In this document: one piece after another, positions 51,856-61,695 of the stretch
Position numbering within the stretch: the first letter of the stretch is position 1
Layout: every line of letters starts with the position of its first letter
NCBI GenBank assembly: GCA_900317285.1
Contig: ONGA01000005.1
Coordinates: forward strand, 38,856-102,855
Origin: an uncultured Bacteroidales bacterium
Lineage (GTDB): Bacteria > Bacteroidota > Bacteroidia > Bacteroidales > P3
Direction of reading: 5' to 3'
DNA: 64,000 nt
Made by a program: the position numbers and the translations under genes
Notes under the pieces: generated by a model
What the model was told of the DNA's origin: nothing
Database searches by the model: none
Seen by the model: the letters and a program-made list of their open reading frames with translations, nothing else

Positions 51856-53664
51856 TCACTCGTCAACCAGCACGAAGGGGATGCGGGCCTGCACACCCTG
51901 GCTCTGCGAGACGAAGAGCACGTCCTGCTCGATGCGCGACAGCGCCTTCCACTCGCCGCGTTTCACGCGCCATTTCAGCGCCAGCCGCATCTTGGCAAGC
52001 AGCGACAGGTCGTCGTCCTCGCTCTCGCCGAAGAGCTCGGCAAGCTGCGTCCAGGCGTCCTTCTCCTTGGGGTACTCCTTGATGCGGTAGCGCTCCACGC
52101 CCGCCTTGTCGGCAGCGATGCGCAGGGCCAGGTCCATGCCGCCGAGGGTGTCCACCAGCCCGATGCCGAGGGCATCGGCACCTGTCCACACGCGGCCGCG
52201 GGCCACCTTGTGCACCTCGTCGTAGCTCATGTGGCGTCCCTCGGCCACGCGCCCCACAAACACCTTGTAGAAGTCCTCCACATTGCGGTTCATCATAGCC
52301 ATCGCCGTGGACGACAGGGGGCGGAAGACACTGAGCGCCGAGGCGTTGTGGTTGGTGCTCACCGTGTCGGCGTTGACGCCCAGCTTCTGGCGCATCAGCT
52401 TGCCCATGTTGGGGATGGTGCCGAACACGCCGATGGAGCCGGTGATGGTCATGGGCTGCGCCACGATGACGTCGGCCATGCAGCTCATCTCGTAGCCCGC
52501 CGACGCGGCAAGGTCGCCCATGCTCACCACCACGGGTTTCTTCTGGCGCGCGGCAATGACGGCATGCGTCATGCTCTCGCTGGCGGTAGCCTGGCCGCCG
52601 GGCGAATTGACGCGCAGCACGATGGCTTTCACGTCGTCGTCCTCGGCAGCCTCGCGCAGCGCCTTCACGATATCGTCGCCGTAGACGCCGCTGTTCATGC
52701 CTTTGGCGGAGCCGTCGACGACGTTGCCCTCGGCATAGATGACGGCAACCGCATCGCGGTCGTCGCCGCCAATCTCCTTCTTGCTTTTGGCATATTTCTC
52801 AAGCGGCAGCAGGTGCTTGCCGTCGTAGTGCTCCTTGAGCATGGCGCGCACATCCTCCTCGAAGCAGAGGGTGTCGACCAGGCGCGAGCTGCGGGCGTCG
52901 TCGGCAAGGTAGCCGCTGAGGTTGTCGGCAATGGTGTTGAGCTCGCCCACGCTGATGCCGCGGCTGGCGGCAATGTCGGCTGTCGCCGTGCGCCACACGC
53001 TGCCGATGTAGGCGCGAATCTGCTCGCGGTTGGCAGCGCTCATGTGGTTCAGCGTGTACACCTCGCCGGCGCTCTTGTAGGAGCAGCTCTCGGGACGGAT
53101 GAGGTTCATCTCCACCCCCAGCTTGTCGAAGAGGTCCTTGTAGTACATCACCTCACCGCCAATGCCGCGGAAGTCCACCATGCCGCTGGGGTGCAGACAC
53201 ATCATGTCGGCCGCCGAGCAGAGGTAGTAGCCGCCCTGACTGTAGGAGGTGGCATAGCTTACGACCGGCTTGTCGCCACTGGCAAAAGCGCTGATGGCGG
53301 CACGCAGCTCCTCGAGCGAAGCCCACGACAGGCTTCCGTCGCCCTTGAGCAGCAGGCCGCTCACATTTTGGTCGTCGGCAGCGGCATTGATGGCGTCGAT
53401 GGCGTCGATAAGGCCCACGGTCTTGCCATCGCCGAAGCTCTGCATGAGCCCTGAGGCGGTGCGGTCGCCGCTGATACGGTCGAGGTCGACAACGAGGAAG
53501 GTGTTCTTCTTCGCCACCGTGGAGCCGTCGTCGTCCATGCTGCTCAGCGCAACGACCATAGAAATCAGCATGATGAACATCAGCAGACCGCTGACGACAG
53601 ATACAACAACCACGCCCAGCGCCGAGGCGAGCATGGTCATTCCGAAAGAAAGGGGTTTGTTCAT
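51856..53664 (-). CDS. sppA: Signal peptide peptidase SppA, 67K type
   Basis: 602 residues with one N-terminal membrane helix (about 15-40) and the tandem S49 layout. The catalytic Lys is in the N-terminal half (ESCSYKSAG, Lys197) and the Ser in the C-terminal half (GDLAASAGYEMS, Ser388), as in E. coli SppA. VNSPGGQATASE is the oxyanion loop. It clears cleaved signal peptides in the membrane. It starts 1 nt after the tex stop and is the last gene of the six-gene minus operon. Confidence 0.93.
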   Translation of the reverse strand: MNKPLSFGMTMLASALGVVVVSVVSGLLMFIMLISMVVALSSMDDDGSTVAKKNTFLVVDLDRISGDRTASGLMQSFGDGKTVGLIDAIDAINAAADDQNVSGLLLKGDGSLSWASLEELRAAISAFASGDKPVVSYATSYSQGGYYLCSAADMMCLHPSGMVDFRGIGGEVMYYKDLFDKLGVEMNLIRPESCSYKSAGEVYTLNHMSAANREQIRAYIGSVWRTATADIAASRGISVGELNTIADNLSGYLADDARSSRLVDTLCFEEDVRAMLKEHYDGKHLLPLEKYAKSKKEIGGDDRDAVAVIYAEGNVVDGSAKGMNSGVYGDDIVKALREAAEDDDVKAIVLRVNSPGGQATASESMTHAVIAARQKKPVVVSMGDLAASAGYEMSCMADVIVAQPMTITGSIGVFGTIPNMGKLMRQKLGVNADTVSTNHNASALSVFRPLSSTAMAMMNRNVEDFYKVFVGRVAEGRHMSYDEVHKVARGRVWTGADALGIGLVDTLGGMDLALRIAADKAGVERYRIKEYPKEKDAWTQLAELFGESEDDDLSLLAKMRLALKWRVKRGEWKALSRIEQDVLFVSQSQGVQARIPFVLVDE

Positions 53665-53665
53665 T

Positions 53666-55828
53666 TTATTCTATTCCTTTTAATGTTAGGCTGATTCGGT
53701 GACGCCGGAGGTCGACGTCGAGCACCTTGACTTTCAGGTGCTGGTGGAGGTGCACCACCTCCGAGGGGTCGCTGACGCGGCGGCTTGCCATCTGGCTCAC
53801 ATGCACCAGTCCGTCCTGGTGCACGCCGATGTCGACAAAGGCGCCGAAAGCAGTGATGTTGGTGACGATGCCAGGCAGCACCATTCCCTCGCGCACATCC
53901 TCGATACGGGTAACGTTCTTGTCGAACTCGAAGACCTCGAACTTCGCGCGGGGGTCCAGTCCCGGTTTCTCAAGCTCCTTCATGATGTCCTGGAGGGTGG
54001 GCAGTCCGCAGTCGGGGGTCACGAACTGGTCGAGCCTGATGCGCGACCGCAGCTCCTTGTCCCGCATCAGCGTCTGCACGTCGGCGCCGACGCTCTGCGC
54101 CATCTTCTCCACCAGGGCGTAGCGCTCGGGGTGGACGGCACTGCGGTCGAGTGGATTATTTGATTCGCGCACGCGCAGGAATCCGGCACACTGCTCGAAG
54201 GCTTTGTCGCCCAAGCCCTTCACCTTCCTCAATGCCTGACGGTCGGCGAAAGCGCCGTTCTTGTTGCGGTGCTCCACGATTTTGTCGGCCAGCGCGGGAC
54301 CAATGCCGCTGACGTAGGAGAGGAGTTCGCGCGAGGCGGTGTTGAGTTCGACGCCCACGCTGTTGACGCAGCTCACCACAGTGTCGCTCAGGCTCTCGGA
54401 GAGCATCTTCTGGTCCACGTCGTGCTGGTACTGCCCCACGCCAATGCTCTTGGGGTCGATCTTGACGAGCTCGGAGAGGGGGTCCATGAGGCGGCGGCCG
54501 ATGCTGACGGCGCCACGCACGGTGACGTCGTAGTCGGGAAACTCGCGGCGCGCCACATCGCTGGCGCTGTAGACCGAGGCTCCCGCCTCGCTCACGCTCA
54601 CGGCTATCACCTTGTTCTTGAAGCGGCATTTCTGCACCACCTCCTCGGTCTCGCGTCCGGCGGTGCCGTTGCCGATGGCGATGGCTTCTATCTGGAACGC
54701 CTCGACGAGGGCCTCGAGTTTGTTGACAGCGGCATGCTCCTCCCTGACGGAGGTGAAGGGATAGATGGTCTCGTTGTGGAGCAGCTGCCCCTGGGCGTCG
54801 AGGCAGACCACCTTGCATCCGGTGCGGAAGCCCGGATCGATGGCGAGGGTGCGCTTCTGTCCGAGGGGTGCGGCAAGCAGCAGCTGGCGCAGATTCTCGG
54901 CAAAGACACGGATAGCCTCGCGGTCGGCTTTCTCCTTAAGTATGTTCCGGAACTCGGTCTCAATGGACGGCTCAATCAGCCGCTTGTATGAGTCCTTGAT
55001 GGCCAGCTGTATCTGCTCGCTGGCTTCTTTGCTCCCGCCTGCGGTGTAATCCATAAATCCAGATGAGGGGGGTATCTGTTTAGATTTATGGATTTCGCCC
55101 GTAGGGCGGGAGATGTTTGCGATGCAGTCGTCGTCGCTGTCGGGACGCACATGCACTTTGAGCACCCCCGCCTCCTCGCCGCGGAAGAGAGCCAGGATGC
55201 GATGCGACGGGGCACGGTTTATGGGTTCTTTCCAGTCAATCCACGACTCGAATTTCCCCACTTTCTCATCGTTGGGGTCAACACCACGCGCCAGTGCCGA
55301 GCTGAGCATCGCCTTGCGGCGGAAGATGTTGCGCACACGGTTGCGGCTGGCGGCATTCTCGCTGATGCGTTCGGCAATGATGTCGCGGGCACCCTGCAGG
55401 TCCTCGTCACTCCACTTCCCGCTTTCCGCCCTCCACCTTCCACTCATGATCGCATCCGCCAAGGGTTCCAGACCCTTTTCGATGGCGATGGTGGCGCGGG
55501 TGCGACGCTTGGGACGGTAGGGCAGATAGAGGTCCTCGAGGTCGGTCATGTTGTCGGCCTTTTCTATCTGCTGACGCAGCTCGGGGGTCAGTTTCCCCTG
55601 CTCCCCGATGCTGGAGAGGATGGCTTCGCGGCGTTTGTCGAGTTCCTTGAGGCGCAGCAGGAGATCGCGGATGGCGGCAATCTGCACCTCGTTGAGGCTG
55701 CCGGTCACCTCCTTGCGGTAACGGGCGATGAAGGGCACGGTGGCGCCCTGTTCAAGCAGTTCTATTGTCTTCTCAACCTGCCGGACATTCAGTTCCAGCC
55801 GGCTGGCAATGACTGTGGCATAGTTCAT
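53666..55828 (-). CDS. tex: Tex-family RNA-binding protein
   Basis: 720 residues with the Tex layout: N-terminal helical domain (about 1-190), YqgF/RNase-H-like domain (LAIDPGFRTGCKVV, about 345), two helix-hairpin-helix motifs (about 495-560) and a C-terminal S1 domain (about 650-718; GMVLPGIVTNITAFGAFVDIGVHQDGLVHVSQM). It binds nucleic acid and affects transcription/virulence gene expression in other bacteria. Two in-frame insertions stand out: a 7-bp repeat (residues about 129-140, WRAESGKWSDED) and an 81-bp inverted-repeat element (about 239-266). The frame stays open across both. Confidence 0.93.
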   Translation of the reverse strand: MNYATVIASRLELNVRQVEKTIELLEQGATVPFIARYRKEVTGSLNEVQIAAIRDLLLRLKELDKRREAILSSIGEQGKLTPELRQQIEKADNMTDLEDLYLPYRPKRRTRATIAIEKGLEPLADAIMSGRWRAESGKWSDEDLQGARDIIAERISENAASRNRVRNIFRRKAMLSSALARGVDPNDEKVGKFESWIDWKEPINRAPSHRILALFRGEEAGVLKVHVRPDSDDDCIANISRPTGEIHKSKQIPPSSGFMDYTAGGSKEASEQIQLAIKDSYKRLIEPSIETEFRNILKEKADREAIRVFAENLRQLLLAAPLGQKRTLAIDPGFRTGCKVVCLDAQGQLLHNETIYPFTSVREEHAAVNKLEALVEAFQIEAIAIGNGTAGRETEEVVQKCRFKNKVIAVSVSEAGASVYSASDVARREFPDYDVTVRGAVSIGRRLMDPLSELVKIDPKSIGVGQYQHDVDQKMLSESLSDTVVSCVNSVGVELNTASRELLSYVSGIGPALADKIVEHRNKNGAFADRQALRKVKGLGDKAFEQCAGFLRVRESNNPLDRSAVHPERYALVEKMAQSVGADVQTLMRDKELRSRIRLDQFVTPDCGLPTLQDIMKELEKPGLDPRAKFEVFEFDKNVTRIEDVREGMVLPGIVTNITAFGAFVDIGVHQDGLVHVSQMASRRVSDPSEVVHLHQHLKVKVLDVDLRRHRISLTLKGIE
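55032..55112 (-). repeat. 81-bp inverted-repeat element inserted in frame in tex
   Basis: Outer arms CTCCCGCC / GGCGGGAG and inner arms AATCCATAAATC / GATTTATGGATT form an almost complete hairpin of about 30 bp per arm with a 23-nt loop. Length is 27 codons exactly, so tex remains readable. Confidence 0.85.
55410..55444 (-). repeat. 7-bp array (TTCCACT type) in tex
   Basis: CTCCACT, TCCCGCT, TTCCGCC, CTCCACC, TTCCACT in register on the plus strand, read on the minus strand as a Trp/Gly/Ser-rich insertion in the helical N-terminal domain. Confidence 0.75.
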
Positions 55829-55840
55829 ATGTGGGGATTT

Positions 55841-57739
55841 TTATGCAACGACGATGGACTCGTCATCCTCGATGCGGAGGTTGCTCATGATGAACTCGCG
55901 GCGCTCGAGGGTGTTCTCGCCCATGTAGAAGGAGAGCACTCCCTGGGTGTCGAAGTCCTTGTGCAGCAGCACAGGGTCGAGGCGCATGTCCTTGCCGATG
56001 AAGTTCTTGAACTCGTCGGGGGAGATTTCGCCGAGACCTTTGAATCGGGTGATTTCGGCCTTGGGGGTGTCGTGGATGGCGGCGATGCGCTCGTCGTCGG
56101 TATAGCAGTAGGTGGTTTTCTGCTTGTTGCGCACGCGGAAGAGGGGCGTCTGGAGGATGTAGACGTGGCCCGTCTGGATGAGTTCGGGGTAGAAACGGAG
56201 GAAGAAGGTGAGGAGCAGCAGGCGGATGTGCATGCCGTCGACATCGGCATCGGTGGCTATGACGACGTTGTTGTAACGCAGGTTCTCAATGCCGTCGTCG
56301 ATGTCGAGTGCGTTGTGGAGAAGGTTGAGCTCCTCGTTCTTGTAGACATCGACCTTGCTGATGCTGTAGGTGTTCTTCGGCTTGCCACGAAGGGAGAAGA
56401 CGGCCTGGGTGTCGACGTCCCTCGACTTGGTGATGGAGCCCGAGGCGGAGTCACCCTCGGTGATGAAGATGGTGCTCTCGAGGCGGCGGGCGTGGTTGGT
56501 GTTGTAGTGCACGTGGCAGTCGCGCAGCTTGCGGTTGTTGAGTGAGGCTTTCTTGCCAGCCTCGCGGGCCACTTTCTTGATACCGGCGATGTCCTTGCGC
56601 TCTTTCTCGTTGGCGTTGATTTTGGCGAGTAGGGCGTCGGCGGTTTCGGCATGCATGTGGAGGTAGTTGTCGAGGTTGCGCTTGAGGATGTCGAGCACGT
56701 ATGTCTTCAGCAGCGGGCTGTCGTTGGTGCCGTCGACCTTGTTGGGTTCGAGGTGTGTGGAGCCGAGCTTGGTCTTGGTCTGAGCCTCGAAGACGGGTTC
56801 CTGGATGCGCACGCAGAGGGCGCAGACGAGACCCTGACGGATAACCTCGGGCGAGTAGTCCTTCTTGATGAACTCTTTGACAACACGGGCGTAGGCTTCG
56901 CGGAAGGCGCTCTGATGGGTGCCGCCCTCGGTGGTGTGCTGGCCGTTGACGAAGGAGTAGTAGTAGTCGTTGGACTGGCCGTTGACATGGGTGAACGCCG
57001 CCTCGAAGTCGCCCTCCTTGATGTGGATGATCGGGTAGAGGGGGTCACTCTGCAGGTTGTTCTCCAGCAGGTCGAGGAGACCGTTCTTGGAGTAGTAGCG
57101 CTTGTCGTTGTAGTACATCGTCAAGCCCCGGTTCAGGTAGCAGTAGTTCCAGATGCGCTTCTCGACATACTCGCCAATGAAGTGGTAGTTGCCGAAAAGC
57201 TTGCTGTCGGGGACAAACTCGACGAGGGTGCCGGTATCGGGACTGCTGTCGGGCTGGATGCCGCTGTCGCTGGTCAGCTTGCCGTCGGCGAATTCGGCGC
57301 AACGGCTCTTTCCGTCACGGAACGCCTGCACCTTGAAGTAGCTGCTGAGGGCATTCACGGCCTTGGTACCCACGCCGTTCAATCCCACCGACTTCTGGAA
57401 AACCTTGCTGTCGTATTTGGCGCCGGTATTGAGCTTCGACACCGCCTCGACGAGTTTGCCGAGGGGGATGCCGCGACCGTAGTCGCGGATGGATACGCGG
57501 CGCTCGGCGAAGTTAACCTTCACCTCTATTTTCTTGCCGAATCCGGAAGTGAACTCATCGATGGCATTATCAATCACCTCCTTGATGAGCACGTAGATGC
57601 CGTCGTCGTGGCTCGAGCCGTCGCCCAGTTTACCGATGTACATACCCGGACGGAGCCGTATGTGCTCCATGTCCTCGAGATGGATGATACTCTCGTCGTT
57701 ATAGTCTGTTGCCGCAGTGTTCAGCAGGTCTTCCTCCAT
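55841..57739 (-). CDS. parE: Type IIA topoisomerase subunit B (ParE-like)
   Basis: 632 residues. GHKL ATPase domain ([36 protein letters not shown] about 28-63; [22 protein letters not shown]), transducer domain, and TOPRIM with EGDSASGS (about 425) and [10 protein letters not shown]. The short form without the GyrB insert, and the Bacteroidetes-specific KLGDGS text, fit the topoisomerase IV-like B subunit rather than GyrB. The A subunit gene is not adjacent: DUF748 is 5 nt upstream, tex 12 nt downstream. gyrB remains the alternative name. Confidence 0.88.
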   Translation of the reverse strand: MEEDLLNTAATDYNDESIIHLEDMEHIRLRPGMYIGKLGDGSSHDDGIYVLIKEVIDNAIDEFTSGFGKKIEVKVNFAERRVSIRDYGRGIPLGKLVEAVSKLNTGAKYDSKVFQKSVGLNGVGTKAVNALSSYFKVQAFRDGKSRCAEFADGKLTSDSGIQPDSSPDTGTLVEFVPDSKLFGNYHFIGEYVEKRIWNYCYLNRGLTMYYNDKRYYSKNGLLDLLENNLQSDPLYPIIHIKEGDFEAAFTHVNGQSNDYYYSFVNGQHTTEGGTHQSAFREAYARVVKEFIKKDYSPEVIRQGLVCALCVRIQEPVFEAQTKTKLGSTHLEPNKVDGTNDSPLLKTYVLDILKRNLDNYLHMHAETADALLAKINANEKERKDIAGIKKVAREAGKKASLNNRKLRDCHVHYNTNHARRLESTIFITEGDSASGSITKSRDVDTQAVFSLRGKPKNTYSISKVDVYKNEELNLLHNALDIDDGIENLRYNNVVIATDADVDGMHIRLLLLTFFLRFYPELIQTGHVYILQTPLFRVRNKQKTTYCYTDDERIAAIHDTPKAEITRFKGLGEISPDEFKNFIGKDMRLDPVLLHKDFDTQGVLSFYMGENTLERREFIMSNLRIEDDESIVVA

Positions 57740-57744
57740 GGTGT

Positions 57745-59733
57745 TTAGTCTATTTTCATTTCCGATGTGATGGCGTAGCCGCTACGCTCGCCTTCGGCAA
57801 GCGGTTCGCCGGTAGTGACTTTTATCTGGCTCTCCCTCACCCCTTGCTCAATCATGTAGCGCCGCACGATGTCGTTGCGCATGGAATAGCCGCGTGCCAC
57901 AGTGTCGTTGGCGGGAGCAGGCATACGCTGTTCCAGTCCGATGACGACAAGCGAGTCGCTCTTGGCTATGGTGGCAAGGTCGGAGAGGATATGATACTGT
58001 TCCGAAGTCAATCCGCGCTGGTTGGCGGCAATGTCGATGAAGTCGAGGTCGTCTTTCCCCATCCCCATGGCGTTGCCGAGGGCACGCACAGGCGAGGTGG
58101 CGACCTTCACCAGCAGGTTGCCCAGCGTCTTCCAGACAAGTTTCATATAGTTGAACTCCGGATTGTCGATGTCGCCCTTGACGGGCATGTCTATCAATAT
58201 CTTGTCATCTTTGTCCTTCAGGATATACAGGGCGGTCTTGAGGGGCAGCTTCTGCTGGGGTTCCACATCCTTGCGGCGGCTACCCACCTTGGCCTTGTAG
58301 ATGTCGAGCTTGTTCTGGTTGTCCAGCTGGCTGTTGCGGATGGAGGCGCGGGTGGTGAGGCTGAAGATACCGTCCTCGATGGGCTGTCCTGTGTAGTACA
58401 CCGTCCAGGGGCTCAGTTTCTTCATGTCGAGTCCCTTGATGGAGAGGAATATGTCCTGATGCTGTTTCCAGTGGTCGAGGTTACCCTTCCAGCTCACCAG
58501 CAGATGACCGCCACCGGGCAATCCGGCATGCAGCTTCGCATTGTTGCTGCCGTTGAGTGTCAGGTCGGTGGTTTCTATGCCCAGATTGGTGATGGGGAAG
58601 ACGAAGTCGTCGGGCAACGTGTGGTCGGCATAGGTGAGGTTGCCGTTGGTCACCACCAACTCCCCTACCCTCAACTGCATCGGCTTCGCGGGAGCAACGC
58701 TGTCGGTGGCAGCCGTCGGTTCCGACGCAGTTTGCGGCTTCGATGGGACCAGCAGGTTGTCTATCGTGCTGTGGTCTTTCCACTGCTCGTATTGGGCGGT
58801 CAGACCGTCAATCTTCACACTGGAAATGTCATAGCTGTTATCATCCAGATTGATATTTTTCACCTTGACCGTCAGCGCGTTCAGCGATGCCAACGGTCCG
58901 CTGGCGTTGGCAAGGTCGACATTCTTAAGTGCCAGCGTGCCGCCGATGCGGCTCTTCAGGATTTCTCCCAGCGTACCTTCGGCTTTCAGATGGGCCTCGA
59001 ACGTGCCGTTCATCTTGTCTATCTTCACAAAATCAGCCACCAGCGGCTGGATGTTCTTAAGTGCAAAAGCCTCCAGTTTGGCGGTGAGGGTGTACGAATC
59101 CATCTTCGAATCCATCCCCGCCGCAATGTTGAGGTGCCCGCCTTCGGCAAATCCGATATTCAGGCCGCCCTCGCTCGACTCTTCTCCTCCAAGCACAAAG
59201 CCCGGCACACGCAGGTTGATGTCGGGCAGGTGCCAGTATTTCTTCTCACGCACGTCGCGATAATGTATCTGTGCGTGGCTCAGACGGATATTGTAAAATT
59301 TCAGCACCCAGTCGCTGGGGGTGGTGTCCTTTTCTTCCCTGGGCTCGTCGCTGGCAAAATGGTCCACGAGGCTCTTGAAGTTGAACATCTCTCCATCCTT
59401 CTCGATATTGGCATTCAGTCCCGCCAGCGTGATATGTTTCAGATACACCGTGTGTCCGAGCAGTTTCAGCAGCTTGGCTTTCACATCCAGGGTGTCGAAG
59501 CTGACGAACACATCGCTGCCGTTGTCTTCATAAAGATTCAGACGCCGGATAGCGACATGGCCTGTGTAGATATTCACCTTCAGCTCGTCCACATGCACCT
59601 TGCGCCCAACCAACTCCTCGCCGTGGTTGTTGATATAGCTCTTGGCGATGGGCGACACCAGCAGCGTTGCCAGCACTATAAGCCCCAGCAGCGAGCCCAC
59701 TATCCACAATGTTATCTTTATTCCTTTTTTCAT
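57745..59733 (-). CDS. DUF748/AsmA-like inner-membrane-anchored protein
   Basis: 662 residues: one N-terminal helix (about 7-28), then a long repeating beta-groove of AsmA/DUF748 type ([68 protein letters not shown]), and a C-terminal OmpA-like-looking stretch ([21 protein letters not shown]...[19 protein letters not shown]). AsmA-like proteins span the periplasm and are implicated in phospholipid transport to the outer membrane. It overlaps nadD by 4 nt and is 5 nt from parE. Confidence 0.83.
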   Translation of the reverse strand: MKKGIKITLWIVGSLLGLIVLATLLVSPIAKSYINNHGEELVGRKVHVDELKVNIYTGHVAIRRLNLYEDNGSDVFVSFDTLDVKAKLLKLLGHTVYLKHITLAGLNANIEKDGEMFNFKSLVDHFASDEPREEKDTTPSDWVLKFYNIRLSHAQIHYRDVREKKYWHLPDINLRVPGFVLGGEESSEGGLNIGFAEGGHLNIAAGMDSKMDSYTLTAKLEAFALKNIQPLVADFVKIDKMNGTFEAHLKAEGTLGEILKSRIGGTLALKNVDLANASGPLASLNALTVKVKNINLDDNSYDISSVKIDGLTAQYEQWKDHSTIDNLLVPSKPQTASEPTAATDSVAPAKPMQLRVGELVVTNGNLTYADHTLPDDFVFPITNLGIETTDLTLNGSNNAKLHAGLPGGGHLLVSWKGNLDHWKQHQDIFLSIKGLDMKKLSPWTVYYTGQPIEDGIFSLTTRASIRNSQLDNQNKLDIYKAKVGSRRKDVEPQQKLPLKTALYILKDKDDKILIDMPVKGDIDNPEFNYMKLVWKTLGNLLVKVATSPVRALGNAMGMGKDDLDFIDIAANQRGLTSEQYHILSDLATIAKSDSLVVIGLEQRMPAPANDTVARGYSMRNDIVRRYMIEQGVRESQIKVTTGEPLAEGERSGYAITSEMKID

Positions 59734-60305
59734 TCGTAGAAATGCATTTCGGTTAAGTATTTATGCACGGGCTCCGTGAGCAGGTAGCGCACGTCCTTGC
59801 GTGCCGCTATCTGTTGACGTATGTAGCTCGACGAGATATCCATCATCGGCACATCCACCATCGTCACATGAGGATGCGTTGCCAGCTTGCACCGCTGCGT
59901 TCCGGGACGGGGATACACCAGCAGCCTGTAGTGTTCCAGTATGTACTCATAGTTGCGCCACCTCTCGAATGTGGCGAGGTTGTCGCTCCCCATGACAAGA
60001 CAAAACTTGCGCTCGGGATATTTCTCCCCGAGCGCCGCAAGGGTAACTGCCGTGTAACTCGGCAGCGGTAGGTGCATCTCAATGTCGCACGCCTGCATCT
60101 TGTAGTTGTCCTCGATAGCCCTCCTCACCATCTGCATCCTATGGTGGTCGGCAAGCAGGGTAGCTCTCTCCTTCAACGGGTTCTGGGGCGACACCACAAA
60201 CCAAAGCTCATCAACGCCCTCCTGCTGCAGCATGGTATTGGCGATGATGAGATGCCCTACATGTATCGGGTTGAAAGAACCGAAAAAGAGCGCTGTGCGT
60301 TTCAT
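59730..60305 (-). CDS. nadD: Nicotinate-nucleotide adenylyltransferase
   Basis: 191 residues from ATG 60305, which overlaps the upstream stop (TGATG). Motifs: FFGSFNPIHVGHLIIA (about 7-22, with HxxH-type nucleotide loop), VVSPQNPLK, MGSDNL and the C-terminal SSSYIRQQIAARKDVRYLLTEPVHKYL. It adenylates nicotinate mononucleotide in NAD synthesis. The stop overlaps the DUF748 start (ATGA). Confidence 0.94.
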   Translation of the reverse strand: MKRTALFFGSFNPIHVGHLIIANTMLQQEGVDELWFVVSPQNPLKERATLLADHHRMQMVRRAIEDNYKMQACDIEMHLPLPSYTAVTLAALGEKYPERKFCLVMGSDNLATFERWRNYEYILEHYRLLVYPRPGTQRCKLATHPHVTMVDVPMMDISSSYIRQQIAARKDVRYLLTEPVHKYLTEMHFYE

Positions 60306-60901
60306 CAATAGTACTTGTACGCCGTTTCGATTTTCACATGGCGCAGCTTCGTACCCTTGAAGGTGTAGATCTCCGCCACTTCGCCGGCACCGCTGATAAC
60401 TTTCAGCACCGCCACATCGGAAGTGTACGATTTCGGGTATTTCTTGAAGAACACCTTGAACACGTCATCTTTCGACATCCCCACATGGATGCCGTTGTCG
60501 AGCACTATCTCCGGGTCATTGATACGGCCGCCAAGCAGCTCCACCTTCTTCGTCCAGATGGAATAGAACATGTCGATATAGCTGTCGTCCAGCCTTTTCA
60601 TGCGGTTGACCGACACTTCCATCGAATCGAAGTATTGTCTGTACCCGCTCTCGCGATACCAGTGCAGCTGATTGTCGGTGATATACTGCTCCATCGAACT
60701 CCACTCCCCAAAGGGGTAGATAACATAGTTCGACAGCGAATACAGCGTCATGGTGTCGGTATACACCTTGATGTCCTTGATTTGGTACTCCGGACGGCTG
60801 AAACTCATCATCCGCATCGCCTTCGCACGCGACGCCACCTGTTGTGAATTAGCGCTCCCGATAGCCAGGAGAAGCAGGGCCAGTGTCAAGATTTTCTTCA
60901 T
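60305..60901 (-). CDS. Secreted or periplasmic protein of unknown function, 198 aa
   Basis: Signal peptide 1-20 from ATG 60901 (MKKILTLALLLLAIGSANSQ). The mature part contains VELLGGRINDPEIVLDNGIHVGMSKDDVFKVFFKKYP, a short pattern typical of SmpA/BamE-like or hypothetical lipocalin-type Bacteroidetes proteins, followed by EVAEIYTFKGTKLRHVKIE. No family confirmed. It is the first gene of the minus operon and overlaps nadD by one nucleotide. Confidence 0.72.
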   Translation of the reverse strand: MKKILTLALLLLAIGSANSQQVASRAKAMRMMSFSRPEYQIKDIKVYTDTMTLYSLSNYVIYPFGEWSSMEQYITDNQLHWYRESGYRQYFDSMEVSVNRMKRLDDSYIDMFYSIWTKKVELLGGRINDPEIVLDNGIHVGMSKDDVFKVFFKKYPKSYTSDVAVLKVISGAGEVAEIYTFKGTKLRHVKIETAYKYY

Positions 60902-60967
60902 TATATACAATTTATAACTTCTTATTAACGCACCTCACCCCTTTTTATTGCATCTTGAAAAAAAAAT

Positions 60968-60998
60968 TTTGCCAATTCAAAATAACTTCCTAATATTG
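60968..60998 (+). promoter_or_regulatory. Promoter for acidic 218-aa protein
   Basis: TTTG (60968-60971), 19 nt, TAATATTG (60991-60998; one mismatch), 18 nt before the ATG at 61017. Confidence 0.65.
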
Positions 60999-61016
60999 CA
61001 ACAAATTCACACTACG

Positions 61017-61673
61017 ATGAGCACTGCAAAAAGACATAAGAAGAACCTGATTGTCAGCTACAAAAACCTTTCTGACGACCTGAAGGAATTGTTCAAAGAA
61101 TCCTATCCGGACGGTTATGACAACTATATGCAGAGATTCGTCAAGCCCAACGGAGAAACAATTTTTGTCGTCCCCTTCGAGACCGACGACACCGCCTATA
61201 TGGTCAAATTCGAAGTCGTCATCGACACCCTTGGCGAGGACCTCGACAAGGCTCTCTTCGACGAGGACGACGACTCCAAGGAGGACGAGTTCGCCCCCCT
61301 CAGCGAGGCTCTCGAAAAGGACGAGGCCGACTCCTCCCACAAGGAACGCGTCCTGCGCCACGGCGACTTCGAGGCCGTGCTCGCCGAGGACGACGAGCGC
61401 AAGAAAAAGCTCACACTCGGCATCAACAAGGAGGAAATCAAGGCCGCCTTCGGCGAGGAAGAGGTCGACGAGCTCGACAGCTACGAGAAAATCGGCGACG
61501 ACGACGAGCCCGCCGACGAGGATTTCGAACCCTCCGACGAAGACCTCCGCAACATCGAGGAGGAGTATCTCGACGCCGAGATTCCCCCGCTCGACGCCAC
61601 CATCCCCGAAGAGGAAATGGCGGAAGCCAGCGCCCCCAAGAAACGCGGACGCAAGAAGAAAACACAGAAATAA
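61017..61673 (+). CDS. Acidic protein with basic C-terminal tail, 218 aa
   Basis: Start ATG 61017 (MSTAKRHKKNLIVSYKNLSDDLKELF). Residues 1-80 form a compact conserved-looking domain (YPDGYDNYMQRFVKPNGETIFVVPFETDDTAYMVKFEVVID). Residues 85-200 are extremely Asp/Glu-rich and probably disordered, and the last 12 are Lys/Arg-rich (KKRGRKKKTQK). This pattern is seen in Bacteroidetes hypothetical proteins thought to bind nucleic acids or ribosomes, but I cannot assign a function. Cytoplasmic; no signal peptide. The barrel gene follows by 22 nt. Confidence 0.8.
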   Translation: MSTAKRHKKNLIVSYKNLSDDLKELFKESYPDGYDNYMQRFVKPNGETIFVVPFETDDTAYMVKFEVVIDTLGEDLDKALFDEDDDSKEDEFAPLSEALEKDEADSSHKERVLRHGDFEAVLAEDDERKKKLTLGINKEEIKAAFGEEEVDELDSYEKIGDDDEPADEDFEPSDEDLRNIEEEYLDAEIPPLDATIPEEEMAEASAPKKRGRKKKTQK

Positions 61674-61695
61674 ACCAACAAAAACATACATCAAG

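Noticed and set aside
61117-61673. Ser/Thr/Arg-rich open frame continuing into the barrel gene
   Set aside because: It is the +1 shadow of the acidic protein gene; codon bias and promoter support the other frame, and the barrel gene has its own start at 61696.
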